A stretch of 43,921 nt of DNA from SIG447 sp045577075 (GTDB lineage: Bacteria > Bacillota > Clostridia > UMGS1883 > UMGS1540), in NCBI GenBank assembly GCA_045577075.1, contig JAZNHR010000007.1, positions 1-43,921 of the forward strand, in the 5' to 3' direction. The position numbers and the translations under genes are program-made. The notes under the pieces are model-generated. The model had not been told where the DNA came from and ran no database searches. It saw only the letters and a program-made list of their open reading frames with translations. Position 1 is the stretch's first letter; the number at the start of each line of letters is the position of its first letter. This document shows positions 31,696 to 40,006 of this stretch, in pieces.

Positions 31696-32657
31696 TAAAC
31701 CGCGCCAAAGCGCTGCTTTCCGACGGCACAGTCGAGCGCGTTCTCGGCTGGAAGAAGGGAGACCTCGCATATAATCCCGAGCCTGCCTTCTTTGAAAACG
31801 AAGAAGCCCTCGCGGACTTTGTGTACGATAGCTTTTGCGGCGCAAATCTCAGTAAATATATGATTGAAGCCTCCAAAAAGGAAGGCAAAACGCTGGTCTT
31901 TTTAAAGCCCTGCGACACCTATAGTTTTAACCAGCTTTTAAAAGAACACCGTATTCTCCGCGAAAAGGCATATATCATCGGTGTAGGCTGTGCGGGGAAA
32001 ATCAGCGGCGAAAAAATGAAGGAAGCCGGCATTCGCGGCATTCTCGAGGTTGAGGGTGCAGATGCGTTTAGTCCTGCCGAAACCTTAAAAGTAAAAACCC
32101 TTTACGGCGAAAAAGAAGTTGCCTATAAGGACGTTATGCTCGAGCGCTGCCATGTTTGTAAGGGCAAGGAGCATATGATTTATGACGAAATCATCGGCGA
32201 AAGCCGCGATACCCTTTCTGGCGACCGTATGGCAAAGGTCCGGGAAATCGAGGCAATGACCCCGGAAGAAAAATTTGCCTTTTTCCAAAATGAGCTTTCC
32301 CGTTGTATTCGCTGCAATGCCTGCAGAAACGTATGTCCTGCCTGTAGCTGCCGCAAGTGCGTCTTTGACAGCACGAAGTTTGACAGCGCCCAGAAGGCAA
32401 ACGTGGATTCCTTTGAAGAAAAGATGTTCCACGTCATTCGCGCCTTTCACGTTGCCGGCAGATGTACCGACTGCGGCGAGTGCAGCCGTGTTTGTCCCCA
32501 GAATATTCCCCTGCACCTCTTTAACCGTAAGCTGATTTCCGATATGAACGAATTTTACGGCGAATACCAGGCGGGTGCCGATGCCGAAACCGTAGGACCC
32601 TTAACGGCATTCACCCAGGACGATATCGAGCCTTCCGACGCTCGGGAAAGGGGCTGA
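31683..32657 (+). CDS. FlxC-like iron-sulfur subunit (FrhB-type domain plus two [4Fe-4S])
   Basis: A 324-residue protein. The N-terminal part (residues 60-175: LVFLKPCDTYSFNQLLKEHRI, VGCAGKISGEKM, LERCHVCKGKEH) resembles the coenzyme F420 hydrogenase/dehydrogenase beta-subunit domain. The C-terminal part carries CIRCNACRNVCP (208-218), a CSCRKC extra pair and CTDCGECSRVCP (261-271). In Desulfovibrio the order is flxA-flxB-flxC-flxD-hdrABC; here the gene next to mvhD/flxD is in the mirror position of flxC. It probably carries electrons between FlxA and MvhD. Sure of the type, less so of the letter. Confidence 0.75.
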   Translation: MQELVNRAKALLSDGTVERVLGWKKGDLAYNPEPAFFENEEALADFVYDSFCGANLSKYMIEASKKEGKTLVFLKPCDTYSFNQLLKEHRILREKAYIIGVGCAGKISGEKMKEAGIRGILEVEGADAFSPAETLKVKTLYGEKEVAYKDVMLERCHVCKGKEHMIYDEIIGESRDTLSGDRMAKVREIEAMTPEEKFAFFQNELSRCIRCNACRNVCPACSCRKCVFDSTKFDSAQKANVDSFEEKMFHVIRAFHVAGRCTDCGECSRVCPQNIPLHLFNRKLISDMNEFYGEYQAGADAETVGPLTAFTQDDIEPSDARERG

Positions 32658-32662
32658 TAGAC

Positions 32663-33691
32663 ATGAAAAAGATGAACAAAGCAAACCTTTCAAAGCTTTA
32701 TGCGGCAATCAGCGAGGAAGCCAGCCTCATTCTGCCCGTTAAAAATGGGGGCATGACGAATTTTGCCCTTTGGAGTGAGGAGGCAGATGTGGATTTGGAC
32801 ACCTTAAAAACCGTCAAATCCGCAAAGGATGCGTTCTTCCCCCAGAGTGAAACGCTGTATAGCTGCCACAGAAAAGACGGCAAGCTTACCATTACCCCCG
32901 GAGAGCTGATGGACGAAAATTTCGTGCTGTTCGGCGTGCGTGCCTGTGATGCAAAAGGCTTTCAGGTGCTTGACAACGTATTCCTTTCCGACCCTGTGGA
33001 CTCCTTCTATAAAGCAAGAAGAGAGCACGGCACTGTTGTTGCCCTTGCTTGCCATGCACCGGAGGAAAGCTGTTTTTGCCAGACTTTTGGGATTGACAGC
33101 GCCCAGCCGGGGGCAGATGTTGACACATGGATTGTAGATGACACATTCTACTGGAAGGCAAACACAGAAAAAGGCGAAGCGCTGACTGCGCGCTTATCTG
33201 CACTCTTTGAGGACGCGGACGACTGCGCCGTGGAAGCAGAAAAAGAGAATATCCGCGCTACTTTGGCAAAGCTCCCTTACGCTGACCTTACAACGGAAGG
33301 CTGGGGTGCAGAAGCCGAAAAAGAAAAATTCAACTCTCCCCTTTGGGAGGAACTGTATAAGCCGTGTCTTGCATGCGGCACGTGCACCTTTGTTTGCCCC
33401 ACCTGCCAGTGCTATGACATTAAGGACTATAGTACCGGCGAGGGCGTGCAGCGCTATCGCTGCTGGGACTCTTGTATGTACTCTGACTTTACCATGATGG
33501 CGCACGGCAATAACCGTACCAGTCAGATGCAGCGGTATCGTCAGCGCTTTATGCATAAGCTTGTGTATTATCCCGCCAATTACGACGGCATGTTCTCCTG
33601 CGTAGGCTGTGGCCGCTGCGTAGAAAAGTGCCCGACGGGACTGAATATCGTAAAAGTCATCAAGGCATTTGCGAAAAAGGAGGACAAATAA
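32663..33691 (+). CDS. FlxB-like iron-sulfur subunit (AsrA/sulfhydrogenase-beta type)
   Basis: A 342-residue protein of the 4Fe-4S dicluster family that includes anaerobic sulfite reductase subunit A and sulfhydrogenase beta. N-terminal domain with VLFGVRACDAKGFQVLDN and CHAPEESCFCQTFG, a C-terminal ferredoxin part with CLACGTCTFVCP (235-245) and CVGCGRCVEKCPTGLN (313-323). Such subunits always pair with an FAD/NAD(P)H subunit like the next gene. No sulfite reductase subunit C or hydrogenase gene is here, which favours the Flx assignment. It starts 5 bases after flxC. Confidence 0.75.
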   Translation: MKKMNKANLSKLYAAISEEASLILPVKNGGMTNFALWSEEADVDLDTLKTVKSAKDAFFPQSETLYSCHRKDGKLTITPGELMDENFVLFGVRACDAKGFQVLDNVFLSDPVDSFYKARREHGTVVALACHAPEESCFCQTFGIDSAQPGADVDTWIVDDTFYWKANTEKGEALTARLSALFEDADDCAVEAEKENIRATLAKLPYADLTTEGWGAEAEKEKFNSPLWEELYKPCLACGTCTFVCPTCQCYDIKDYSTGEGVQRYRCWDSCMYSDFTMMAHGNNRTSQMQRYRQRFMHKLVYYPANYDGMFSCVGCGRCVEKCPTGLNIVKVIKAFAKKEDK

Positions 33692-33693
33692 AG

Positions 33694-34548
33694 ATGTGTG
33701 AATGTAACTGTCATGAAAACTATGTGGAAGATACACTCATTCCCAAAGTGGGCGTGATTACCGATATTCGCCAGGAAACGCCGGATGTTAAAACCTTCCG
33801 TGTAAACGCACCGGAAGGCGGCAAGCTGTTTGAGCATATGCCCGGCCAGTGCGCCATGGTTTGCGTACCGGGCGTATCGGAAGGTATGTTTTCCATTACC
33901 TCTTCCCCCACAAATAAGGAATTTCAGGAATTCAGTATTAAAAAGTGCGGGGTACTTACGGATATGCTCCATAGCCTCTCCGTTGGTGATGAAATCACCG
34001 TGCGTGGGCCTTACGGCAACCACTTCCCCGTGGAAACAGAGCTGAAGGGCAAAAATCTCCTGTTCATTGCCGGCGGTATCGGCCTTGCGCCTCTTCGTTC
34101 CGTTATCAACTATGTACTGGATAATCGGGAAAACTACGGTACCGTGGATATTCTCTACGGCTCCAGAAGTGCAGACGACCTTGTACAGCTGAAGGAAATC
34201 CGCGAAGTGTGGGAAAAGACGGAAGGCGTAAACGTGTATCTCACCATTGACCGTGAGCAGGAAGGCTGGGACGGCCATGTCGGTTTTGTACCGTCGTATC
34301 TCAAAGAAGTGGGCTTTTCCACGGATAAGACGGCGCTTGTATGCGGTCCCCCCATCATGATTAAATTCGTACTTGCCGCCCTTATGGAAATGGGCTTTTC
34401 CAAAGAACAGGTATATACCACGCTGGAACTTCGCATGAAGTGCGGCGTCGGCAAGTGCGGCAGATGCAATATCGGTTCCAAATACGTCTGCAAGGACGGT
34501 CCGGTATTCCGCTGCGACGAGATTGATGAACTGCCGAACGAGTATTAA
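33694..34548 (+). CDS. flxA: FlxA-like NAD(P)H/FAD oxidoreductase subunit
   Basis: A 284-residue flavin reductase-type subunit (related to AsrB, sulfhydrogenase gamma and dihydroorotate dehydrogenase electron-transfer subunit). FAD domain about 15-115 (MFSITSSP, VRGPYGNHF), NAD(P)-binding domain about 120-235 (FIAGGIGLAPLRSVI, LYGSRSADDLVQL, CGPPIMI), [2Fe-2S] cysteines 250, 255, 258 and 266 (MKCGVGKCGRC, then YVC). It oxidises NAD(P)H and feeds MvhD/HdrA; NADH is more likely from known Flx complexes. The start at 33694 is set by AAGGAGG 10 bases upstream. It begins with three extra cysteines (MCECNC) of unknown use. Confidence 0.82.
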   Translation: MCECNCHENYVEDTLIPKVGVITDIRQETPDVKTFRVNAPEGGKLFEHMPGQCAMVCVPGVSEGMFSITSSPTNKEFQEFSIKKCGVLTDMLHSLSVGDEITVRGPYGNHFPVETELKGKNLLFIAGGIGLAPLRSVINYVLDNRENYGTVDILYGSRSADDLVQLKEIREVWEKTEGVNVYLTIDREQEGWDGHVGFVPSYLKEVGFSTDKTALVCGPPIMIKFVLAALMEMGFSKEQVYTTLELRMKCGVGKCGRCNIGSKYVCKDGPVFRCDEIDELPNEY

Positions 34549-34566
34549 GAGAGGAGCGAACAGACG

Positions 34567-35241
34567 ATGGAAAATATGGTAAACGTATATTTTTTCGGTA
34601 AAAAATACAGCGTCCCCGGAGACCTTACGATTATGACGGCCATGGAATACGCCGGCTACACCTTAAAAAGAGGTTGCGGCTGCCGTCACGGTTTTTGTGG
34701 CGCCTGTGCTACCATTTACCGCATTAAGGGTAAAAACGAGCTGAAAACCTGCCTCGCCTGCCAGACCCAGGTACAGGAAGGCATGTACATTGCCAGCATT
34801 CCGTTTTTCCCCACAGATAAGAGAACGTATGAAATTGGTGAGATTCGTCCTGACCAGCGCGTCATGATGGAACTCTACCCCGAAATTTACAGCTGTATCG
34901 GCTGTAACGCCTGCACAAAGGCATGTACCCAAAGCCTTAACGTTATGCAGTACATTGCATACGCACAGCGTGGCGAATTTGAAAAGTGTGCCGAAGAATC
35001 CTTTGACTGCGTAAGCTGCGGCTGCTGCTCGGTACGCTGCCCTGCAGGCATCTCCCACCCGATGGTCGGGCTTCTGGCGCGCCGCCTTGTGGGTAAATAT
35101 ATTGCTCCCGAGTCCGAGCATGTTAAAAACCGCGTTGCGGAAATCAACGAAGGTGCGTATGATGACCTCATTGAAAAGGTTATGCAAAAGCCCATTTCCG
35201 AAATGCAGGAACTTTATAACACCAGAGATATTGAGAAATAA
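34567..35241 (+). CDS. Soluble fumarate reductase-type iron-sulfur subunit with HdrC-like end
   Basis: A 224-residue protein. Residues 1-75 form a plant-ferredoxin-like SdhB/FrdB domain (GCGCRHGFCGACATI with cysteines 37-47, and Cys62) binding [2Fe-2S]. Residues 105-165 carry two [4Fe-4S] motifs, CIGCNACTKAC (110-120) and CVSCGCCSVRCPAG (148-158), spaced like HdrC rather than like the [4Fe-4S]/[3Fe-4S] pair of SdhB. Methanogen TfrB (thiol:fumarate reductase) has an Hdr-like C-terminal part with CCG motifs; here the CCG part is missing but a separate HdrB is encoded nearby. It should link the Hdr module to the flavoprotein that follows 15 bases later. GAGGAG ribosome site. Confidence 0.78.
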   Translation: MENMVNVYFFGKKYSVPGDLTIMTAMEYAGYTLKRGCGCRHGFCGACATIYRIKGKNELKTCLACQTQVQEGMYIASIPFFPTDKRTYEIGEIRPDQRVMMELYPEIYSCIGCNACTKACTQSLNVMQYIAYAQRGEFEKCAEESFDCVSCGCCSVRCPAGISHPMVGLLARRLVGKYIAPESEHVKNRVAEINEGAYDDLIEKVMQKPISEMQELYNTRDIEK

Positions 35242-35256
35242 GGAGGGAGAACGGTC

Positions 35257-36855
35257 ATGTTTACAGCAGAAATGCTTGAATCTATCAAAAAGGTAGAGGC
35301 AACCCGCGCGGAAAGAATGAAAACGGAACCCAGAAGAATGACGGCGGAAGAAAAAGACGAGCTTCTGAAGGCGTACCATCCGGACTATCGTGAGGACGGC
35401 TTCTCTACCATTGCCATCGGTCCCAATAAGGGACAGAAGGTGCCGAAGGAGCTGGGCCAGCTTCTCCACTCAAACAGCCGTATTTTAAACGAAAATATTG
35501 ACCTTGCAAAGGTAGACTATGATGTGGACGTGCTCGTCATCGGCGGTGGCGGCGCAGGCTCCTCTGCAGCCATCGAAGCCCATGAAAAGGGCGCAAACGT
35601 CATGATTGTCACAAAGCTTCGCATCGGTGATGCCAACACCATGATGGCAGAAGGCGGTATTCAGGCGGCAGATAAGGAGAATGACTCTCCTGTGCAGCAT
35701 TACCTTGACGCGTTCGGCGGCGGCCACTTTGCAGCCCGTCCCGAGCTTCTGCGCCGTCTCGTTATGGAAGCACCCGACGCGATTCGTTGGCTTAACGAAC
35801 TCGGCGTTATGTTTGATAAGGACGCGGACGGCAACATGGTCACCACCCATGGCGGCGGTACCTCCAGAAAGAGAATGCATGCCTGCAAGGACTATTCCGG
35901 TGCAGAAATCATGCGTACCCTGCGCGACGAAGTTATCAACCGTAAAATCCCCGTGGTAGAATTTACTTCCGCGGTGGAACTCATCAAAGACGATAAGGGT
36001 CAGGTCGCAGGTGCTGTTCTTCTGAACATGGAAACAGGCGACTATCTGGTAGCACGTGCAAAAACCGTCGTTATCGCAACAGGCGGTGCAGGCAGACTGC
36101 ATTACCAGAACTTCCCGACCTCCAATCACTACGGCGCAACTGCTGACGGGCTTATTCTCGGCTACCGCGCAGGCGCACCCCTTCTTTATCAGGATACCAT
36201 TCAGTATCACCCCACGGGTGTTGCCTATCCTTCCCAGATTTTCGGTGCACTCGTTACGGAAAAGGTGCGTTCCCTCGGCGCTATGCTCGTAAATCGCGAC
36301 GGCGAAGCCTATGCCCACCCCCTCGAGACCCGTGACGTTTCTGCATCTGCCATTATCCGCGAATGTGCCAATGGTAAGGGCGTAGATACTCCTTTGGGCA
36401 GCGGCGTATGGCTTGACACCCCCATGATTGAAATTTTGGGCGGCGAAGGCACAATCGAAAAGAGAATCCCGGCAATGCTCCGTATGTACCTCAATTACGG
36501 CATTGATATGCGAAAAGTACCGATTCTCGTGTACCCCACACTCCACTACCAGAACGGTGGTCTCGAAATCGGGGGCGACGGCTTTACGAAAGCCATCCCC
36601 AACCTTCTCGTAGCCGGCGAAGCCGTTGGCGGTATCCACGGCAGAAACCGCCTGATGGGTAACTCTCTCCTCGATATTATTGTATTCGGCAGAAATGCAG
36701 GTAAGGCTGCAGCCGATAAGTCGAAGGACGTAGAGCTTGGCAAGATGAATCTTGACCATGTACAGGCTTATGCGGAAGAACTTAAAAGGGCAGACGCCGA
36801 ATTTGACGGCGTATCGCCTATGCTTCTGCCTGACTATGCCCGTCACGAAAGATAA
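35257..36855 (+). CDS. Soluble fumarate reductase flavoprotein (FrdA/TfrA/NadB family)
   Basis: A 532-residue FAD protein. After an 85-residue N-terminal extension comes the FAD site LVIGGGGAGSSAAIEA (93-108), then MMAEGGIQAA. Active-site residues are kept: His318 (QYHPTG), Arg359 (ETRDVSASAI), His430 (HYQNGG) and Arg465 (RNRLMGNSLLD). The His that binds FAD covalently in membrane FrdA/SdhA (SHTVAAEGG) is Asn127 here, as expected for soluble members such as TfrA and NadB, so FAD is probably non-covalent. No membrane-anchor gene (frdC/D) is present. It should reduce fumarate to succinate with electrons from the preceding subunit. L-aspartate oxidase is less likely: there are no nadA/nadC genes and fumarase is in the operon. 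Confidence 0.82.
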   Translation: MFTAEMLESIKKVEATRAERMKTEPRRMTAEEKDELLKAYHPDYREDGFSTIAIGPNKGQKVPKELGQLLHSNSRILNENIDLAKVDYDVDVLVIGGGGAGSSAAIEAHEKGANVMIVTKLRIGDANTMMAEGGIQAADKENDSPVQHYLDAFGGGHFAARPELLRRLVMEAPDAIRWLNELGVMFDKDADGNMVTTHGGGTSRKRMHACKDYSGAEIMRTLRDEVINRKIPVVEFTSAVELIKDDKGQVAGAVLLNMETGDYLVARAKTVVIATGGAGRLHYQNFPTSNHYGATADGLILGYRAGAPLLYQDTIQYHPTGVAYPSQIFGALVTEKVRSLGAMLVNRDGEAYAHPLETRDVSASAIIRECANGKGVDTPLGSGVWLDTPMIEILGGEGTIEKRIPAMLRMYLNYGIDMRKVPILVYPTLHYQNGGLEIGGDGFTKAIPNLLVAGEAVGGIHGRNRLMGNSLLDIIVFGRNAGKAAADKSKDVELGKMNLDHVQAYAEELKRADAEFDGVSPMLLPDYARHER

Positions 36856-36874
36856 ATGAAATATAAAACCGGAA

Positions 36875-36904
36875 GGGCGGAGGCGCTTTTATGCGCTTTC
36901 GCCC
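36875..36904 (+). promoter_or_regulatory. Intercistronic hairpin between flavoprotein and exchanger genes
   Basis: GGGCG, GCGC / GCGC, CGCCC stem with no T run: a possible RNA processing or stability element between the redox genes and the exchanger/fumarase genes. Confidence 0.45.
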
Positions 36905-36941
36905 CATGGTGTGTAATTGGTAAAGAAAGGATTGTATTCAC

Positions 36942-38204
36942 ATGACACTGTTTGGCGGCGTAATTCCCGTTACGGGCATTACCTTTTTGATGTTTTGCGT
37001 CTTTGCAATTTTATTTTGCGGGTACGCACTCGGCCGCATCACCATTAAAGGCGTCTCCTTAGGGGATGCAGGCGTATTCGTTATCGCGCTCTTGTTCGGT
37101 GCTCTCTTTTATGCACCCCTTGAGGCACAGCTTGTCCTCAAAGGACAGGCAGAATCGGTGCACTTTGCAGAAAAGGCGCTGGAAATTATCGAGCAGCTCG
37201 GTCTTGTACTTTTTGTAACCTCTGTTGGCTTTATCGCGGGCCCGAAGTTCTTCGGGAACATGAAGAAAAACTTTAAGTCCTATGTCCTTTTAGGGTTTGT
37301 GGTTATCCTCGCAGGTGGCCTTTCGGCAGTAGGCTGTATTTACCTCGGCCGCGCCATCGGCTTTGGCGCTTCCATTGAAAGTTCGGAAGGCTTTACGGCG
37401 ATGATTGTCGGTATTCTCTCCGGCTCACTGACCTCTACCCCTGCTTTCTCTGCGGCAAAAGCCACAGTAGCGGAAGAATTTACAAGCCTTGTTTCCGTAG
37501 GCCACGGTATTGCATACATATTTGGCGTTATCGGTGTTGTACTTTTCGTACAGCTTATCCCGAAGCTGACGCGTGCCGACATGGAAAAAGAACGCGCCCT
37601 CCTGTCGGGCGCAGAACAAGGCGAAACGAAAAAGAATGCCTTAAAGCTTTTGAAGCTTGACGGCCACGGCTTTGCCGCATTTTGCCTTGCCGCAGTTCTT
37701 GGTATGGTAGTCGGCAAAATCAAGATTCCCCTTTCCGGGGAAGGCCTTTCCGGCACCTGTTTTTCTTTGACGACTACAGGCGGCTGTCTCCTGGTTTCCC
37801 TAATTCTCGGCCATTTTGGCAGAATCGGGAAGCTGGACATGATGCCCTCCCAGTCCACCTTAAAGCTCTTCCGTGAGCTGGGTCTTGTCCTGTTCCTCGT
37901 TGGCGCAGGTATCCCGGGCGGAGCTGACTTTGTGGCAAACTTCGACCCCATGTATTTTGTATACGGCGTTATCATGACGATTGTACCCATGATACTTGGC
38001 TTCCTGTTTGCAAAGTATGTTTTAAAACTCAGCCTTCTCAATAACCTCGGCTCCATTACAGGCGGCATGACAAGTACCCCTGCCCTCGGCACGCTTATAA
38101 GCACCGCCGGCACCGAGGAAGTTGCCGCCGCATACGCCGCAACCTATCCCATTGCCCTTATTGCCGTGGTACTGGTTTCCCAGTTCCTGATTATCTTATT
38201 CTAA
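36942..38204 (+). CDS. AspT/SucE-family (AAEx) exchanger, likely dicarboxylate/succinate
   Basis: A 420-residue membrane protein of the aspartate:alanine exchanger family with two homologous membrane halves. Each half has the family signature: GILSGSLTSTPAFSAA (about 165) and GSITGGMTSTPALGTL (about 375). Known members are AspT (aspartate/alanine antiport) and Corynebacterium SucE1, a succinate exporter. There is no large TrkA-C insert between the halves; only a short cytosolic loop (about 205-245). The position between fumarate reductase and fumarase argues for succinate export, perhaps in exchange for malate, fumarate or aspartate (inference). Confidence 0.8.
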   Translation: MTLFGGVIPVTGITFLMFCVFAILFCGYALGRITIKGVSLGDAGVFVIALLFGALFYAPLEAQLVLKGQAESVHFAEKALEIIEQLGLVLFVTSVGFIAGPKFFGNMKKNFKSYVLLGFVVILAGGLSAVGCIYLGRAIGFGASIESSEGFTAMIVGILSGSLTSTPAFSAAKATVAEEFTSLVSVGHGIAYIFGVIGVVLFVQLIPKLTRADMEKERALLSGAEQGETKKNALKLLKLDGHGFAAFCLAAVLGMVVGKIKIPLSGEGLSGTCFSLTTTGGCLLVSLILGHFGRIGKLDMMPSQSTLKLFRELGLVLFLVGAGIPGGADFVANFDPMYFVYGVIMTIVPMILGFLFAKYVLKLSLLNNLGSITGGMTSTPALGTLISTAGTEEVAAAYAATYPIALIAVVLVSQFLIILF

Positions 38205-38216
38205 AGGAGAAAAACA

Positions 38217-39059
38217 ATGCGTGAAATCCATGTAAGCCTCATAACCGATACCGTAGAAAAACTCTGTATCGACGCAAACAACCATCTCCCCGAGGACGTA
38301 AAGTGTGCAATCAAAAACTGCCGTGCCTGTGAGGACGGCGAAATTGCCAAGGGCGTTCTTGATAACATCATTGAAAACTTTGAAATTGCCGACAGTGAAA
38401 ACGTACCAATTTGCCAGGATACGGGCATGGCTTGTGTATTCCTCGAAATCGGACAAGACGTCCACTTTGTGGGTGGCGACCTTTCCGAAGCCATTCACGA
38501 AGGCGTTCGCCGTGGCTATGACAAGGGCTATTTGCGCAAATCCGTCGTAAAAGACCCCGTTCGCCGCGGTAACACAGGCGACAATACCCCTGCCATGATT
38601 TACACAGAAATCGTTAGGGGCGAAAATGTAAAAATTACCGTTGGCCCGAAAGGTTTCGGCAGCGAAAATATGAGCCGCATCTGTATGTTCAAGCCTTCCC
38701 ACGGCATTGAAGGCATTAAAAACTTCATTCTCGAAACGGTAGAACTTGCAGGCCCGAACCCCTGTCCGCCCATGGTTGTAGGCGTTGGGATTGGCGGTAC
38801 CTTCGATAAGGCGGCACTCCTTGCTAAAAAAGCACTCATGCGCCCCATCGACTCGGAAAACCCCGACCCCTATTATGCAGACCTTGAAAAGGAAATGCTG
38901 GAAAAAATTAACGAGCTCGGCATCGGCCCCCAGGGCTTTGGCGGCAAAACCACGGCAATCGGTTTAAACATCGAAACCATGCCTACCCATATTGCAGGCA
39001 TGCCCTGCGCCATTAACATTAACTGCCACGTAACACGGCATAAATCGGAGGTGCTTTAA
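38217..39059 (+). CDS. fumA: Class I fumarate hydratase, alpha subunit
   Basis: A 280-residue N-terminal subunit of the oxygen-sensitive iron-sulfur fumarase/tartrate dehydratase family. Cluster cysteines are visible in ENVPICQDTGMA (about 66), PNPCPPMVVGVGIGG (about 182) and NINCHVTRH (about 270). The substrate motifs DPVRRGNTGDNTP and GPKGFGSENMSR are kept. It hydrates fumarate or, in this context, dehydrates malate. The beta subunit follows after 1 base. Tartrate dehydratase TtdA is the sister family, but the operon favours fumarase. AAAGGAG ribosome site. Confidence 0.9.
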   Translation: MREIHVSLITDTVEKLCIDANNHLPEDVKCAIKNCRACEDGEIAKGVLDNIIENFEIADSENVPICQDTGMACVFLEIGQDVHFVGGDLSEAIHEGVRRGYDKGYLRKSVVKDPVRRGNTGDNTPAMIYTEIVRGENVKITVGPKGFGSENMSRICMFKPSHGIEGIKNFILETVELAGPNPCPPMVVGVGIGGTFDKAALLAKKALMRPIDSENPDPYYADLEKEMLEKINELGIGPQGFGGKTTAIGLNIETMPTHIAGMPCAININCHVTRHKSEVL

Positions 39060-39060
39060 T

Positions 39061-39618
39061 ATGGCAAAGAAGATTACATTACCCCTTACCGAAGAACTGG
39101 CAAGAACCCTCCGGGCCGGTGACGAAGTACTTTTAACCGGTACGATTTATACGTCCCGTGATGCAGGGCACAAGAGAATGTGTGAGGCCCTGGCAAAGGG
39201 TGAACAGCTTCCCTTTGACCCTACGGACGCTACCATTTATTATGTCGGCCCCACACCGGCAAAGCCCGGTCAGGTTATCGGCTCGGCAGGTCCTACCACC
39301 AGCGGCAGAATGGACGCCTATGCCCCCACGATGATGAGCGTCGGTGCGCGCGGCATGATTGGAAAGGGCGCACGTCTTCCCGAAGTCATTGACGCTATGA
39401 AACAATATAGCGGTGTATACTTTGGTGCAATCGGCGGCGCAGGTGCACTTCTTGCTAGGTGTATCAAGAGCGCAGAACTTATCGCCTATGAGGATTTAGG
39501 TGCGGAAGCACTCCGAAAACTGTATGTGGAAGATATGCCCCTCGTCGTAATTATTGACAGCGAAGGCACCAATTTGTACGAAAAAGGCAGGCAAGCTTAT
39601 CTAAATTCTAAAAAATAA
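39061..39618 (+). CDS. fumB: Class I fumarate hydratase, beta subunit
   Basis: A 185-residue C-terminal subunit. Family motifs: LLTGTIYTSRDAGHKRM (catalytic region), YYVGPTPAKPGQVIGSAGPTTSGRMD, GARGMIGKG and the end EDMPLVVIIDSEGTNLY. In long fumarases this is fused to the alpha part; here it is separate as in many anaerobes. Last gene of the run, followed by A+T-rich sequence and the HU promoter. Confidence 0.9.
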   Translation: MAKKITLPLTEELARTLRAGDEVLLTGTIYTSRDAGHKRMCEALAKGEQLPFDPTDATIYYVGPTPAKPGQVIGSAGPTTSGRMDAYAPTMMSVGARGMIGKGARLPEVIDAMKQYSGVYFGAIGGAGALLARCIKSAELIAYEDLGAEALRKLYVEDMPLVVIIDSEGTNLYEKGRQAYLNSKK

Positions 39619-39661
39619 TCGTGTATTTTTCACAAAAATTTAACAATTTTTCACAAAAGTA

Positions 39662-39690
39662 TTGAAATTATGCTAAAAAGGTGCTAGAAT
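39662..39690 (+). promoter_or_regulatory. Promoter of the HU gene
   Basis: TTGAAA, 17-base spacer, TAGAAT. TTTTTCACAAAA occurs twice just upstream (about 39627 and 39648). Confidence 0.65.
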
Positions 39691-39723
39691 GGATTTATTA
39701 AAGGTTGGAAGGAGTGAAATGGA

Positions 39724-39996
39724 ATGAATAAAGCAGAACTCGTAGCTGCAATTGCTGCAAAGGCAGAAATCTCCAAAAAGGACGCAGACAAGGCTTTGGC
39801 CGCAACACTTGCAACAATTACCGATGCACTGAAGGGTGGTAACAAAGTACAGCTGATCGGTTTCGGCACATTCGAAACCCGTCACCGTGCAGCCCGCAAG
39901 GGTAAGAATCCCCAGACAGGCGCCGAAGTCACCATTCCGGCAGCAAACGTACCGGTATTCAAGGCCGGTAAGGCACTGAAAGACATCGTAAAATAA
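39724..39996 (+). CDS. hup: DNA-binding protein HU
   Basis: A 90-residue histone-like protein HU: MNKAELVAAIAAKAEISKKDADKAL start, GFGTFETRHRAARKGKNPQTG DNA-binding arm and the IPAANVPVFKAGKALKDIV end. It compacts and bends chromosomal DNA. Own promoter, GGAAGGAG ribosome site and terminator. Confidence 0.97.
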   Translation: MNKAELVAAIAAKAEISKKDADKALAATLATITDALKGGNKVQLIGFGTFETRHRAARKGKNPQTGAEVTIPAANVPVFKAGKALKDIVK

Positions 39997-40006
39997 TTGA
40001 CAACAT

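Noticed and set aside
31683..34548. Flx-like genes as anaerobic sulfite reductase or sulfhydrogenase
   Set aside because: The catalytic sulfite reductase subunit (AsrC) and NiFe hydrogenase subunits are absent, and MvhD/HdrA are joined to these genes.
35257..36855. Flavoprotein as L-aspartate oxidase NadB
   Set aside because: Motifs are shared, but nadA/nadC are absent and an FrdB-like subunit and fumarase genes are in the same run.
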